DNA from: Natrarchaeobaculum sulfurireducens
GTDB taxonomy: Archaea; Halobacteriota; Halobacteria; Halobacteriales; Natrialbaceae
Assembly (NCBI RefSeq): GCF_003430825.1
Contig: NZ_CP024047.1
Location: 3,038,001-3,102,000, forward strand
DNA length: 64,000 bases
Direction of reading: 5' to 3'
Shown here: in pieces, positions 1 through 8,753 of the stretch
Layout: every line of letters begins with the position of its first letter
Numbering within the stretch: position 1 is the first letter of the stretch
Notes under the pieces: generated by a model
Database searches by the model: none
The model's input: the letters and a program-made list of their open reading frames with translations, nothing else
Told to the model about the DNA's origin: nothing
Translations under genes and position numbers: made by a program

Positions 1-2
1 AG

Positions 3-761
3 TTAGCGGATAACGCCGCGCGGGTCGATCTCCTCGCGAAGCAGTCGAAGCTGTTCGTCGGTCGGTTCGGGGCTGTGCTCGTAGTCACTCACGTCGATCT
101 CGAAGCCGCTTTCTGCGTTGATCGTCGCCTCCTCGACGCCCGGGTGTAAGAACTCGAGTGTCAGCTTGCAGTCGTCGTCGAAGCCGTAGACGCCGTACTG
201 GGTGATGACGTGGCTCGGCCCGGTGTCGGCGGGCAGGCCTGCCGCCTCACGTGCACCTGGGCCCTCGAGATAGCCCGGTGTGGTCAGGAAGTCGAGTTCC
301 TCGACGAAGCTCGTCTCGTCCTGGCGCATCGCGACGATCGTCTCGTTGGCGAGCGAGCCGATGTCGTTCGCGCCACCGCTGCCGGGGAACCGAACGGTCG
401 GGCGCTCCCAGTCGCCGATGACCGTCGAGTTCAGATTGCCGTGGCGGTCGATCTGTGCCGCACCGAGGAAGCCGTAGTCGACGAAACCGGCGCTCATGTA
501 GGACATGACGTCGTGCATCCCGGCGGCTTTCACGCCGCGGTGGAAGGTTCGCTCGTCGCCGACCGAGATCGGCAGTTCGGGCGCATCGGGGCCGATGCCG
601 CCGGCCTCATAGATCATCGTCGCGTCGGGCGCGTGGGTCTTCTGGGCCAACATCGCCGCGAGCATCGGCATCCCCGTCCCGACGATGATCGTGCTCTCGT
701 CTTCGATGAGTGTCGAGGCAACGGTCGTCAGCAGTTCCGTCGACGTGTATTCCTCGCTCAT
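3..761 (-). CDS. CoA transferase, subunit B (glutaconate/3-oxoacid type, IpdB-like)
   Basis: 252 residues, complete, with the stop at the window edge. The sequence resembles the beta subunit of family I CoA transferases (glutaconate CoA-transferase, and IpdB of steroid ring degradation). Visible features are an N-terminal VGTGMPMLAAMLAQ segment and the glycine-rich motif RFPGSGGANDIGSLA around residues 124-138, typical of the substrate and CoA pocket. It is the last gene of a four-gene minus-strand operon and its ATG overlaps the stop of subunit A by 4 nt, so the two subunits are translationally coupled. The family moves CoA between carboxylic acids or, in IpdAB, hydrolyses a ring C-C bond. 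The substrate cannot be read from the sequence. Confidence 0.82.
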   Translation of the reverse strand: MSEEYTSTELLTTVASTLIEDESTIIVGTGMPMLAAMLAQKTHAPDATMIYEAGGIGPDAPELPISVGDERTFHRGVKAAGMHDVMSYMSAGFVDYGFLGAAQIDRHGNLNSTVIGDWERPTVRFPGSGGANDIGSLANETIVAMRQDETSFVEELDFLTTPGYLEGPGAREAAGLPADTGPSHVITQYGVYGFDDDCKLTLEFLHPGVEEATINAESGFEIDVSDYEHSPEPTDEQLRLLREEIDPRGVIR

Positions 762-1780
762 GTGCGCTCACCTCCTTCGGGACCGCCCGTCTCCGGGCGC
801 TCGTAGTTCTCGATCGCCTCGAGATCGGCCAGACGCTCCTCGCCGCCGACGACCTCCAGGTACTCCTCGAAGTCCTCGGTCCCGGTGACGTACCGTTCGA
901 GGTACTCCTCGAGGCCCTCCTCGGTCTCCGTTAGCTCCATCCACTCCTCGAGGTGGGCTTCGTCGAAGTAGTACTGATAGGGCATCTCACCGGGATGGCT
1001 CCCATAGGGGGCCTCGACGACGGCGTCGACGAGGAAGTAGGGGATTTCGACCTCCTTCGGTCGCGCGCGGAGTTCGTCGCTGTCGACGATCTCCTCGGCG
1101 GTAATGATCAGTCGTTTAGCCGCAGCCGCCAGCTCGGGGTCCTCGACGCTGATGCCGTCGATGACGGCGTTGCCGTACTTATCCGCTTTCGAGACGTGGA
1201 TGCAGACGGCGTCGGGGTAACAGGCGGGAACGAGCGTGATCGGCTCGCCAGTCCAGGGGTCCTCGACGATATTCGCCGAACTCTTCTCGAAAGTCTCCGT
1301 CCCGGCGAGAATCCGGCTGGGGATGAACGGGACGCCCATCTTCGCGGCGAGGAATCGCCACTGGAGCGTCGCGTTACTCGCTTCGGCGACGACCTCGACG
1401 TCACCCTCCTCGACCCGGCGACGACCTGCAGGGGCGAGCCCGCGGGTCTCGTGGGCGAAACAGTAGGCCGCCTCGACTTTCGAGACCGCACCCGCCGCGA
1501 TCAGCAGGTCGGCGTCGAAGACGGTGGTCTTCCCGGAGAGCGTCAGGTCCTCGATGCCCTGTCTGACGATCTCGTGGAGGATCGGTGTCGAGATGCGGAC
1601 GTGGCCGAAGCCGCCACTCGCCAGTAAGTCGCCGTCGTCGACGAAGCGCTCGACGGCCTCCCTCGCAGTCATCCGCTTGTCCTCGAACGCTCGCGAACGG
1701 TGCTCACGGTTCCAGGCTCTCACGTCGTCGGGGTGTTCCCAACCGACGAGTTCGCCCTCCCCTTCGTCGATGACGTTCAT
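758..1780 (-). CDS. CoA transferase, subunit A (glutaconate/3-oxoacid type, IpdA-like)
   Basis: 340 residues. It resembles the alpha subunit of family I CoA transferases: an early VDDGDLLASGGFGHVRISTP segment (about residues 48-67) corresponds to the first glycine-rich CoA-binding region, followed by SGKTTVFDADLLIAAGAV. It is longer than a typical 3-oxoacid transferase alpha subunit and in the size range of glutaconate CoA-transferase A and IpdA. It overlaps the DUF35 gene upstream and the beta subunit downstream by 4 nt each, so it should form a heteromer with the latter. An acidic C-terminal tail of about 80 residues is unlike the bacterial enzymes. The acyl substrate is unknown. Confidence 0.82.
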   Translation of the reverse strand: MNVIDEGEGELVGWEHPDDVRAWNREHRSRAFEDKRMTAREAVERFVDDGDLLASGGFGHVRISTPILHEIVRQGIEDLTLSGKTTVFDADLLIAAGAVSKVEAAYCFAHETRGLAPAGRRRVEEGDVEVVAEASNATLQWRFLAAKMGVPFIPSRILAGTETFEKSSANIVEDPWTGEPITLVPACYPDAVCIHVSKADKYGNAVIDGISVEDPELAAAAKRLIITAEEIVDSDELRARPKEVEIPYFLVDAVVEAPYGSHPGEMPYQYYFDEAHLEEWMELTETEEGLEEYLERYVTGTEDFEEYLEVVGGEERLADLEAIENYERPETGGPEGGERT

Positions 1781-2175
1781 TCGTCGGTCACCTCCTGTCC
1801 GTCGACCGGCGTAAATCCGACGAATCGCTCGGCATCCGTCCCGGACTCGAGCACCGTCGGCTCGACCTCGAGTCCGGTCTCGACTGCCTCGGGGTCGATG
1901 CCGGTGACCTGGCCGGTCAACGTCACGGGACCGAACGACGCGAGCGCGACGACGTACGGGGCGTCTTCCCCGAAGTCGGGGTGAGGCACACGGATGACCG
2001 TCTTCGAATCGACCGTTCCCGTCCGAGCGAGTGGCACGCGCTCGAGGTCGGCATCTCCCGTCACGAGCGGCGGGATGGTTGCCTCGCCGTCGGTTCGGAG
2101 GTAGTAGCCGTCACCTTCCTCGAGTGCATCGAGCCAGCTGTCGTAGTCCGCCTGCAGAACGCGTTCGACGCTCAT
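1777..2175 (-). CDS. DUF35-type OB-fold protein without its zinc ribbon
   Basis: 132 residues. The C-terminal half (PYVVALASFGPVTLTGQVTG, then VGLEVEPTV-like strands) has the look of the DUF35 OB-fold subunits that pair with SCP-x/acetoacetyl-CoA-type thiolases. Family members normally start with a four-cysteine rubredoxin-like zinc ribbon; this protein has no cysteine at all, so the metal site is missing while the OB-fold is kept. The gene lies between the thiolase and the CoA transferase with 4-nt overlaps on both sides, which supports a complex with the thiolase. Such subunits bridge or stabilise thiolase-like enzymes (archaeal acetoacetyl-CoA thiolase/HMG-CoA synthase; Ltp2-ChsH2 aldolase). 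Placement in DUF35 is by pattern and context. Confidence 0.65.
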   Translation of the reverse strand: MSVERVLQADYDSWLDALEEGDGYYLRTDGEATIPPLVTGDADLERVPLARTGTVDSKTVIRVPHPDFGEDAPYVVALASFGPVTLTGQVTGIDPEAVETGLEVEPTVLESGTDAERFVGFTPVDGQEVTDE

Positions 2176-3338
2176 GAGTCGACCTCCAGCACGTGAACAG
2201 CAGCCGTCGCGACCGTGCCACCGGCGTTGTGGGTGACGCCCACCTCCGCATCGGCGACTGCATCGGCGTTGGGATGCGTACCCGCGAGCAGTTTCGTTAG
2301 CTCGACGAGCTGGCCAACGCCCGTCGCAACGGGGTGGCCCTTCGCTTTCAGTCCGCCCGAGAGGTTGACCGGACGCTCGCCGTCGGCGGTCGTCTCGCCG
2401 TCAGCGGCCGCCGTGATCGCCTCGCCGGGCTCGTAGAATCCAAGCGCCTCGAGAGCGAGGACTTCGGCGATGGTAAAGCAGTCGTGGACCTCGGCGACGT
2501 CGACGTCTTCGGGAGCGATGCCAGCCTGGTCGTAGGCCGCATCGGCCGCCGACTCGGCCGCCCGCATTCGGGTGACGTCCTCGCGCGCTTGCAAGGCCAG
2601 GGTGTCGGTCCCGCGTCCGGAACCCGCGATCGAGACCGCAGCCTCGAGGTCGTTTCGCTCGGCGTACGCACGGGAAACCAAGACGGCGGCAGCGGCCCCG
2701 TCGGTGATCGGACAGGCATCGAGCAGTCCCAGCGGGTCAGCAACGGTCGGAGCCTCGAGGACGTCCGCGACGTCGATTTCGCTCTGGAACTGCGCCTTCG
2801 GGTTCGTCGCCGCGTTCGCGTGATTTTTCACGGCGATGTGAGCGAGCGCGTCACGTGAGCCGCCGAAGCGATCCATGTAGGCGTCAGCGAGCAACGCATA
2901 CGCACCGGGGAACGTCAGGCCGGGACGCCCCTCGTGGAGTTCATCCGCCGCACGGGCGAGCGCCGCGGTCGTCTCTCCGGTCTCGAGATTCGTCATCCGC
3001 TCTGCGCCGCCAACGAGGACGACGTCCGCTGCGCCGCTTTCGATCGCACGAACGCCGTCGGCGATCGCGTAGCCACCGGAGGCACACGCGTTCTCGATCC
3101 GCGTGGCCTCGAGGTTGGTCGTGCCGATCCCGGCGGCCATCAGCGGGGCCTGGTGACTCTGTTCTTCGGCCGTCTCGCCCATGTAGTTGCCATAGTAGAG
3201 GGCGTCGACGTCCGAACCCGAGACGCCGCTCGCCTCGAGCGCGCTCGAGCGCGCCTCGGCGAACAGCTCTCGGCCGGTCCGACCGGCGTGTTCGCCGAAG
3301 TCGGTCGCGCCAACACCGGCTATCAGTGTCTCTGCCAT
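2172..3338 (-). CDS. Thiolase family protein (archaeal/SCP-x type)
   Basis: 388 residues, usual length for the family. Nucleophilic cysteine in ENACASGGYA (about residue 85), an HDCF motif (about residue 287), KAKGHPVATGVGQ with the catalytic histidine, and the C-terminal THNAGGT loop in place of the second catalytic cysteine of classical thiolases; this combination marks archaeal and SCP-x thiolases. The reaction is Claisen condensation or thiolysis of beta-ketoacyl-CoA, or retro-aldol cleavage in the Ltp branch. It is the first gene of a four-gene operon whose members all overlap by 4 nt, so its product probably acts with the DUF35 protein and the CoA transferase. Confidence 0.85.
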   Translation of the reverse strand: MAETLIAGVGATDFGEHAGRTGRELFAEARSSALEASGVSGSDVDALYYGNYMGETAEEQSHQAPLMAAGIGTTNLEATRIENACASGGYAIADGVRAIESGAADVVLVGGAERMTNLETGETTAALARAADELHEGRPGLTFPGAYALLADAYMDRFGGSRDALAHIAVKNHANAATNPKAQFQSEIDVADVLEAPTVADPLGLLDACPITDGAAAAVLVSRAYAERNDLEAAVSIAGSGRGTDTLALQAREDVTRMRAAESAADAAYDQAGIAPEDVDVAEVHDCFTIAEVLALEALGFYEPGEAITAAADGETTADGERPVNLSGGLKAKGHPVATGVGQLVELTKLLAGTHPNADAVADAEVGVTHNAGGTVATAAVHVLEVDS

Positions 3339-3462
3339 TGCTAGTACGGACGGCTGCTATCGCCCAAAAGCGCCGGGTTGATATGTATACCTCTTCGCCG
3401 GGCGAACCCGCCGTCGGACACCGAAACGGAGCAACCGCCGTCAGTCGTCGCGGGCCGCGGCT

Positions 3463-4794
3463 CTATCGCTCGGAGAGCGACCCCGGCGTCCACGAGCTAT
3501 CGAACGTATCGTGGACGAACGGTTTCCCATCGGCACCGGCGTACGTCCCGACGACCTGCCCGTCGCCCTCGAGATAGTACTGGTACGTGGTGAGCCCCTC
3601 GAGGCCAACGGGCCCGCGGGCGTGGATCTTTCCGGTGCTGATGCCGACCTCGGCACCGAGTCCGTAGCGGTAGCCGTCGGCGAACCGAGTCGAGGCGTTA
3701 TGAAAGACACTGGCCGAGTCGAGACTCCGCATGAACCGCCCGGCTCGGTCGGCGTCGTCGGTCACGATGGCGTCCGTGTGTTTCGAGCCGTACGTCGTTA
3801 TGTGGCGAGTCGCTTCCGCGAGCGAGTCGACGATCTTGATGGCGAGCACGAGGTCGCCGTACTCGGTCTCCCAGTCGGCTTCGTCCGCCGTCTCCATCGG
3901 GACGATCGCTCTCGAGGCGTCGTCGCCTCGCAGTTCGACGCCGGCGTCCTCGTACTGGGTCGCGATTTCGGGCAGGAACTCCTCAGCGACAGCCTCGTGG
4001 ACGAGCAGCGTCTCGACGGCGTTACACACCGCGGGATACTGCACCTTCGCATCGTAAGCGATGTCGGTCGCCATCGAGAGATCGGCGTCGCTGTCGACGT
4101 AGACGTGACAGACGCCCTCCGTGTGGCCGAGCACGGGGATGCTCGTGTTGTCCTGGATGTAGCTCACGAACGCCGAACTGCCCCGCGGCATGACGAGGTC
4201 GATCTCGTCGTCCATCTCGAGGACGGTGTCGACGTCGGCTCGCGCCTCGATGAGCTGGGCCCATCCGTCGGGGACGTCGGCCGTCGCCTCACGGATCAAC
4301 TCGAAGAGGACGCGATTCGAGTGACTCGCCTCGCTGCCACCTTTGAGGATCACCGCGTTCCCCGATCGGAGACAGAGCGACGCGATCTGGACGAGCGCGT
4401 CGGGTCTGGACTCGAAGATCGTCCCGACGACGCCGATGGGGACGGTACACTTGTACAGTTCTAACCCATCGTCGAGTTCCCGAGCCGTCTGCGTTTTTCC
4501 GAGCGGATCCTCCTGGGCGGCGACGCTCCGAACCATCGCCGCGATACTCTCGAGTTTCGACGGCGAGAGCCGAAGCCGGTCGACGAGTGCCTGGCTGTAC
4601 TCCCCCGCCTCGAGGAGCTGTTCGGCCTCGCGAACGTCTTTCTCGTTGGCCGAGAGGATCGCGTCGTGGTTCGCGTCGATCGCCTCGGCGATCGACTCCA
4701 GTGCGTCCGATCGCGTCTCGTCGGACGTCCCTGCGATCTCGAGTGCAGCCGTCTGTGCCTCCTCTACTTTCGTTTCGGTCGTTTTCTCAGTCAT
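3463..4794 (-). CDS. proA: Glutamate-5-semialdehyde dehydrogenase (gamma-glutamyl phosphate reductase)
   Basis: 443 residues from the ATG at 4794 ([12 protein letters not shown]); an ATG two codons upstream at 4800 is an alternative. The open frame extends to 4923, but that part lies inside proB and reads as low-complexity shadow. NADPH-dependent reduction of gamma-glutamyl phosphate, second step of proline synthesis. Catalytic cysteine in [15 protein letters not shown] (about residue 245), [21 protein letters not shown], and the C-terminal [16 protein letters not shown] block, all hallmark ProA segments. It overlaps the proB stop by 8 nt and is the last gene of proC-proB-proA. Length matches the family. 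Confidence 0.95.
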   Translation of the reverse strand: MTEKTTETKVEEAQTAALEIAGTSDETRSDALESIAEAIDANHDAILSANEKDVREAEQLLEAGEYSQALVDRLRLSPSKLESIAAMVRSVAAQEDPLGKTQTARELDDGLELYKCTVPIGVVGTIFESRPDALVQIASLCLRSGNAVILKGGSEASHSNRVLFELIREATADVPDGWAQLIEARADVDTVLEMDDEIDLVMPRGSSAFVSYIQDNTSIPVLGHTEGVCHVYVDSDADLSMATDIAYDAKVQYPAVCNAVETLLVHEAVAEEFLPEIATQYEDAGVELRGDDASRAIVPMETADEADWETEYGDLVLAIKIVDSLAEATRHITTYGSKHTDAIVTDDADRAGRFMRSLDSASVFHNASTRFADGYRYGLGAEVGISTGKIHARGPVGLEGLTTYQYYLEGDGQVVGTYAGADGKPFVHDTFDSSWTPGSLSER

Positions 4795-5638
4795 CGTCAT
4801 CTCCGTTGATGGGGACGAATAGGGTCCCGACCGCTTCTTTGGCGGTGATCTTGGCCAGGACGTCGTCTTCGGTCGACTCGGCGATAATGGCCGGGATGCC
4901 GTGTTCACTTGCCGAGCGGGCACCAGCCACCTTCGTCTGGATGCCGCCGAAGGCGTCCCTCGAGCTCTCGGTAACTACCTCCTGAACCGTCGTATAGTTA
5001 CTCCCGACGGCCTCGATGCGCTCGGCCGATGGGTCGCGCTTTGGGTTCCCGGTGTAGACGCCGCCGACGTCGGTGAGCGTAACCAACAGATCGGCATCGA
5101 TACCGATCGCGACCGACGACGACAGCATGTCGTTGTCACCGATGCGAAGCTCTTCGGTCGCAACGGCGTCGTTCTCGTTGATGATCGGGACGATGTCCCA
5201 CTCGAGGAGCGTCTCGACCGTGTTCGTAAAGTTGGTAAACCGGTCCGGGTTCTCGAGGTCGTGTCCCGTGAGCAGGATCTGGGCGACGGTCTGGTCGAAC
5301 CGCTCGAATCCCTCGGTGTACCGTCGCATGAGCTGTGATTGCCCGACCGTCGACAGCGCCTGTGATTCCTCGACCGTCTCGTCCGTCAACCCAATTAGCC
5401 CCTTTCCGGCTCCGACGGCCCCGGACGAGACGAGGAGGACCTGCTTTCCCGCCTGGCGAAGGTCCATCACGTCCTCGACGAGTTTATTCACCTTCTCGTC
5501 GTCGAGCCTCGAGCGGTCGTCGGTCAACGAATTCGTGCCCGCCTTGACGACGACCAGTTCGGCGTCCACTGCGAGCTGTCGGGCATCGTCGATAACCGCT
5601 GGCTCGACGGCATCGGTGAGATCGGCCGCCTCACTCAT
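4787..5638 (-). CDS. proB: Glutamate 5-kinase, short form without PUA domain
   Basis: 283 residues. ATP-dependent phosphorylation of glutamate, first step of proline synthesis. Seen: [12 protein letters not shown] near residue 30, [13 protein letters not shown] for the phosphate loop, INENDAV, and the acidic-cluster aspartates in [16 protein letters not shown]; amino acid kinase fold. E. coli ProB is about 367 residues and has a C-terminal PUA domain, which is absent here, so only the kinase domain is present. Start chosen at 5638, overlapping the end of proC by 8 nt. Proline feedback control may differ from the bacterial enzyme (inference). Confidence 0.93.
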   Translation of the reverse strand: MSEAADLTDAVEPAVIDDARQLAVDAELVVVKAGTNSLTDDRSRLDDEKVNKLVEDVMDLRQAGKQVLLVSSGAVGAGKGLIGLTDETVEESQALSTVGQSQLMRRYTEGFERFDQTVAQILLTGHDLENPDRFTNFTNTVETLLEWDIVPIINENDAVATEELRIGDNDMLSSSVAIGIDADLLVTLTDVGGVYTGNPKRDPSAERIEAVGSNYTTVQEVVTESSRDAFGGIQTKVAGARSASEHGIPAIIAESTEDDVLAKITAKEAVGTLFVPINGDDDD

Positions 5639-6407
5639 GCTCGACTCCCCGTGCCAGCTCTTCTGAGCGGCGTTCTGCGGCGGCGACCGCGGCCATCAGC
5701 GCCTCGTCGGCCGTACTCTCTCGAAGGACACCCATTCCCTCGATGGTCGTTCCCTTCGGAGAGCAGACGTCGTCGATGAGGTCGTCGATGGACGCATCCG
5801 ACTGAAGGACGGTCTCGGCGGCACCCTTGAACGTCTGTGCGGCGAGAACTGTCGCATCGTCGCGGCTCAATCCGCCGTCGACGCCCGCCTGAATCATCGC
5901 ACCGATGAAATAGTAGACGAATGCGGGGCCGCTCCCGTTGACTGCGGTGGAAACGTGCATCTCCGTCTCGTCGATTTCGACGAACACGCCGACGTCCTCG
6001 AGCAGGTCGGCGACCTCGTCGGTGAGCGTCTCGGCGCTTACAGCCGCTGCCATATCCCCCGTCGCGGCCGCGAGGTTCGGCATGAGCCGAACGACGTCCG
6101 CGTCCGTCCGCGCTTCGAGCACCGTCGTCGGAACGCCCGCAGCGATAGAGATCAGCGTCTGATCCGACGACAGGTCGAGATCCTCGACGATGGCGGCGGT
6201 GAGGTCCGGCTTGACGACGACGAAGACGATCGGCGACTCGGCGGCAGTCGCGAGGTCAGTCGTGGTCGTTTCACAGTGGACTTCGATCTCGTCGAGTACC
6301 TGTTGATCAACGTCGCAGGCCGTGATCGTGTGGGTTCCAGTTCTCGAGAGTCCTCGCACGAGGGCACTCCCCATGTTTCCACATCCGATAACGCTGACGT
6401 GTCCCAT
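5631..6407 (-). CDS. proC: Pyrroline-5-carboxylate reductase
   Basis: 258 residues from the ATG at 6407 ([20 protein letters not shown]). The frame is open to 6491 but the extra 28 residues are arginine- and alanine-rich shadow. NAD(P)H-dependent last step of proline synthesis. Rossmann motif GCGNMGSA at the N-terminus; [52 protein letters not shown] and the C-terminal [16 protein letters not shown] signature are all present. First gene of the proC-proB-proA operon. It starts 176 nt downstream of the 23-residue membrane peptide gene on the same strand, so it probably has its own promoter. Confidence 0.95.
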   Translation of the reverse strand: MGHVSVIGCGNMGSALVRGLSRTGTHTITACDVDQQVLDEIEVHCETTTTDLATAAESPIVFVVVKPDLTAAIVEDLDLSSDQTLISIAAGVPTTVLEARTDADVVRLMPNLAAATGDMAAAVSAETLTDEVADLLEDVGVFVEIDETEMHVSTAVNGSGPAFVYYFIGAMIQAGVDGGLSRDDATVLAAQTFKGAAETVLQSDASIDDLIDDVCSPKGTTIEGMGVLRESTADEALMAAVAAAERRSEELARGVEHE

Positions 6408-6583
6408 TCTGTCCACCGATGGGCGCGTGAGACACAAAGCGGCTCTGGTTTCGAGGGCAGCCGCTCTCCTCGAGCGTCGGGCCGGGACCATGTACGTGAG
6501 GAACCGGCGATCGAGCGACAGAGACTGTCTGTGGCTATCCGATACGGGAGTGAGTGGCCAGAGAGAAGGTGGCTAACAGGGGG

Positions 6584-6655
6584 TCAGATCTTCAGGAAGA
6601 GGACGATCAGGTTGATCACCACCATCGCGACGAAGCCGACGAGCCAGAGTTCCAT
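6584..6655 (-). CDS. 23-residue single-span membrane peptide downstream of symporter
   Basis: A 23-codon ORF begins with MELWLVGFVAMVV and ends in FLKI. Apart from one Glu near the start, one Asn and a Lys near the end, it is entirely hydrophobic, so one membrane helix spans the whole peptide. A full GGAGGTGAT Shine-Dalgarno, complementary to the 16S 3' end, lies 4-5 nt before the ATG. It starts 13 nt after the symporter stop codon, so it belongs to that transcript. Full-strength ribosome binding sites are uncommon in haloarchaea, which argues for real translation. It could be a small accessory subunit of the symporter. I recognise no family. Confidence 0.68.
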   Translation of the reverse strand: MELWLVGFVAMVVINLIVLFLKI

Positions 6656-6668
6656 ATCATCACCTCCG

Positions 6669-8183
6669 TTAGAGTTTGAAGATGGGTTCGACGTGGTCTG
6701 GAACGTTCTCGCCGCTGGCACCGTCTGTCACGTATGAGACGAAGATCGTCACGGAGATCGAGACGGCGATCGCGATGAAGTAGAAGTCCATCCCGATCGG
6801 GAACGCATACCCCAGTTGCGTCGCGGCCAACAGTGTGACGTTGAGCAAGAGGGCAGAGGCGAGACCGGCGGTGACGCCCTCGCGGCTCGCACCCTTCCAG
6901 AGCAAGCCGACGACGACCGCCGGAATCGTCCCGCTGACGAACGTCCCCCAGCCGAAGGTTCCGAGAATGGCGACGAGGTGTCCACCGTAGAGGCCGAAAA
7001 GCACCGAGCCGACACCGACGACGAGCACCGCAGCCCGGCCGAGCCAGGTCTCGCGTTTCTCGGAGAACTCCCAGCCCATCGCCCGCACGAAGTCACGGGC
7101 GATCGCACCGGAGGCCACCGACAGGAAGAACGCGGCGGTGGACATGATCGCGGCGACCAGGCTCGCGTAGATGAGCATCTGGAGACCGATGTGGAGCCGT
7201 TCGACGAACTCGAAGGCCGCCATGTCGGGATCCGTAAGCGGCTCGATGGTCCCTGCCGCAACCATGTAGAGTGCAACGAAACCGATGAGCAACCAGAGGA
7301 GGCTCCCGACGGCGTAGGTGACGCCACTGACGAGACCGACGGTTCGCAGGCCCTTCGGATCGTCGATCGAGAACATCCGCTGGAGGACCTGTGGCTGGCC
7401 CATAACACCGATACTGAAGACGATGGGCCAGATCAAGAGCAGGCCGGGTGCCGAGCTTTCTGCGAGCCCCCAGCCGTCGAGCATTTCGGGAGTGAACGCT
7501 TTCGTCACGTCCTCACCGGTGAGTTCGCCAGCCTCGACGACCGTCATGGTCGTGTTCTCCATTCCACCAGCGATCTGGAAGAAGCCGACGATGACACCGA
7601 CGACGCCGACCAGCATCACCGCGCCAGTGTACGCTCCCGCGAGCTGGGCGGAAGCCATGCCGCCGACGGCGACGTAGACGATGATCAGGCCGAAGACGGT
7701 CCAGACGGCGGCTTCCATCGAGATGCCGAGGATCACCGAGAGGACGTAGCCACCGCCTGCGACCTGCGACGCGAGATACGCCCAGCAGGCGATAAAGAGG
7801 ATCAACGCGAGCATCCCGCGGATCGCACCGCTGTTAAAGCGCTCGTCGGCGATGTCACCGAGCGTCCCGATGTCGGCGACGTCGGCCATCCCGCGGACGC
7901 GCTTGCCGATGATCCAGTAGGCCATCGCGAAGCCCAGCCCGCTGGCGAAAGTCATCCACAACGAGGAAGTCCCCATCTCGTAGACGAGTCCGGGGCCGCC
8001 GATAAATCCGAACGCGCTCATGATTCCTGACATACTCGCCAGGGTAATCACCGCCGCACCGAACATCTTCGTCGCACCGTAGAACTCGTCCGAGGAGTCG
8101 ATCAACCGCTTGCTGTAGAGACCGACGCCGAACACCGAGAGAATAAACAGGGCAACGAAGCCCGGAACGAGCAGATCGATCAT
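6669..8183 (-). CDS. Sodium:solute symporter (SSS family)
   Basis: 504 residues, about 13 hydrophobic segments, and the usual family length. Early LYSKRLIDSSDEFYGATKMFGA followed by LASMSGIMSAFGFIGGPG corresponds to the unwound first core helix and sodium site of LeuT-fold SSS transporters; GQPQVLQRMFSIDD matches the conserved cytoplasmic loop of this family. Its start overlaps the stop of the four-helix protein gene (TGATG), so the two are co-translated. An SDR resembling 3-hydroxybutyrate dehydrogenase is upstream and a 23-residue peptide gene is downstream. A short organic acid such as 3-hydroxybutyrate is a reasonable substrate guess from context. Proline is an alternative because of the neighbouring pro genes. 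Confidence 0.88.
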   Translation of the reverse strand: MIDLLVPGFVALFILSVFGVGLYSKRLIDSSDEFYGATKMFGAAVITLASMSGIMSAFGFIGGPGLVYEMGTSSLWMTFASGLGFAMAYWIIGKRVRGMADVADIGTLGDIADERFNSGAIRGMLALILFIACWAYLASQVAGGGYVLSVILGISMEAAVWTVFGLIIVYVAVGGMASAQLAGAYTGAVMLVGVVGVIVGFFQIAGGMENTTMTVVEAGELTGEDVTKAFTPEMLDGWGLAESSAPGLLLIWPIVFSIGVMGQPQVLQRMFSIDDPKGLRTVGLVSGVTYAVGSLLWLLIGFVALYMVAAGTIEPLTDPDMAAFEFVERLHIGLQMLIYASLVAAIMSTAAFFLSVASGAIARDFVRAMGWEFSEKRETWLGRAAVLVVGVGSVLFGLYGGHLVAILGTFGWGTFVSGTIPAVVVGLLWKGASREGVTAGLASALLLNVTLLAATQLGYAFPIGMDFYFIAIAVSISVTIFVSYVTDGASGENVPDHVEPIFKL

Positions 8184-8680
8184 CAGTTACGCACCTCCGC
8201 TGATTCGGCCGTTTCCTGGGCGTCAGCTTCGGCGTTAACTCGTTCGACCTCCTCGAGGAACCGGTCCCACTCGCCTTCCGGCAAGAAGTGCTTGCGGAAG
8301 TAGATGCCGTAGGCCAGCGTGACCGTCATGAATCCGCCGACCCAGTACAGCCAGTAGGCGGCAGCGAACGACGGGTGCATCCCGGTAATCAGGAACTCCG
8401 GCGAGCCGCTGAAGGCGTTCGCGTAGTACTCGATCAGGACGTACGCTGACAGCTGGAAGACCGTCCAGATCCCCAGCGGATAGACGAGCAGTTTCGTCGA
8501 GATCGTTCCGTTCGAACTCGCGCCGATGACGAACCACGGGTGAAAGAGAAACACCGATAGCAACAACGCCGGGAACCACTGCCCCACCAGGGCAAGCCCG
8601 AGAACGACAGCCCAGAGGACCCCGCTCGCGAGCATCAGCTCCGAGGTCCTGCTCTCGACGTCGATCTCACCGTTCAACAT
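8183..8680 (-). CDS. Four-helix membrane protein, candidate symporter partner
   Basis: 165 residues from the ATG at 8680, which has GGAGG about 9 nt upstream. The frame is open further upstream but that portion looks non-coding. Four hydrophobic segments: LASGVLWAVVLGLALVG, FPALLLSVFLFHPWFVIG, LLVYPLGIWTVFQLSAYVLI and FAAAYWLYWVGGFMTVTLAY. A charged cytoplasmic tail of about 40 residues follows (FRKHFLPEGEWDRFLEEVE). Bacterial SSS transporters often have a small membrane subunit encoded just upstream (DUF485/DUF4212 types); this one is larger and I cannot assign it to those families. The TGATG overlap with the symporter supports a shared function. Confidence 0.72.
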   Translation of the reverse strand: MLNGEIDVESRTSELMLASGVLWAVVLGLALVGQWFPALLLSVFLFHPWFVIGASSNGTISTKLLVYPLGIWTVFQLSAYVLIEYYANAFSGSPEFLITGMHPSFAAAYWLYWVGGFMTVTLAYGIYFRKHFLPEGEWDRFLEEVERVNAEADAQETAESAEVRN

Positions 8681-8753
8681 CGCCCCGCCCTCCGGGGAAC
8701 CGATTCGCCCCGCTCGAGTCGCCGCCGTGTTTCGGTTGTTCGGGTCATGTCTA

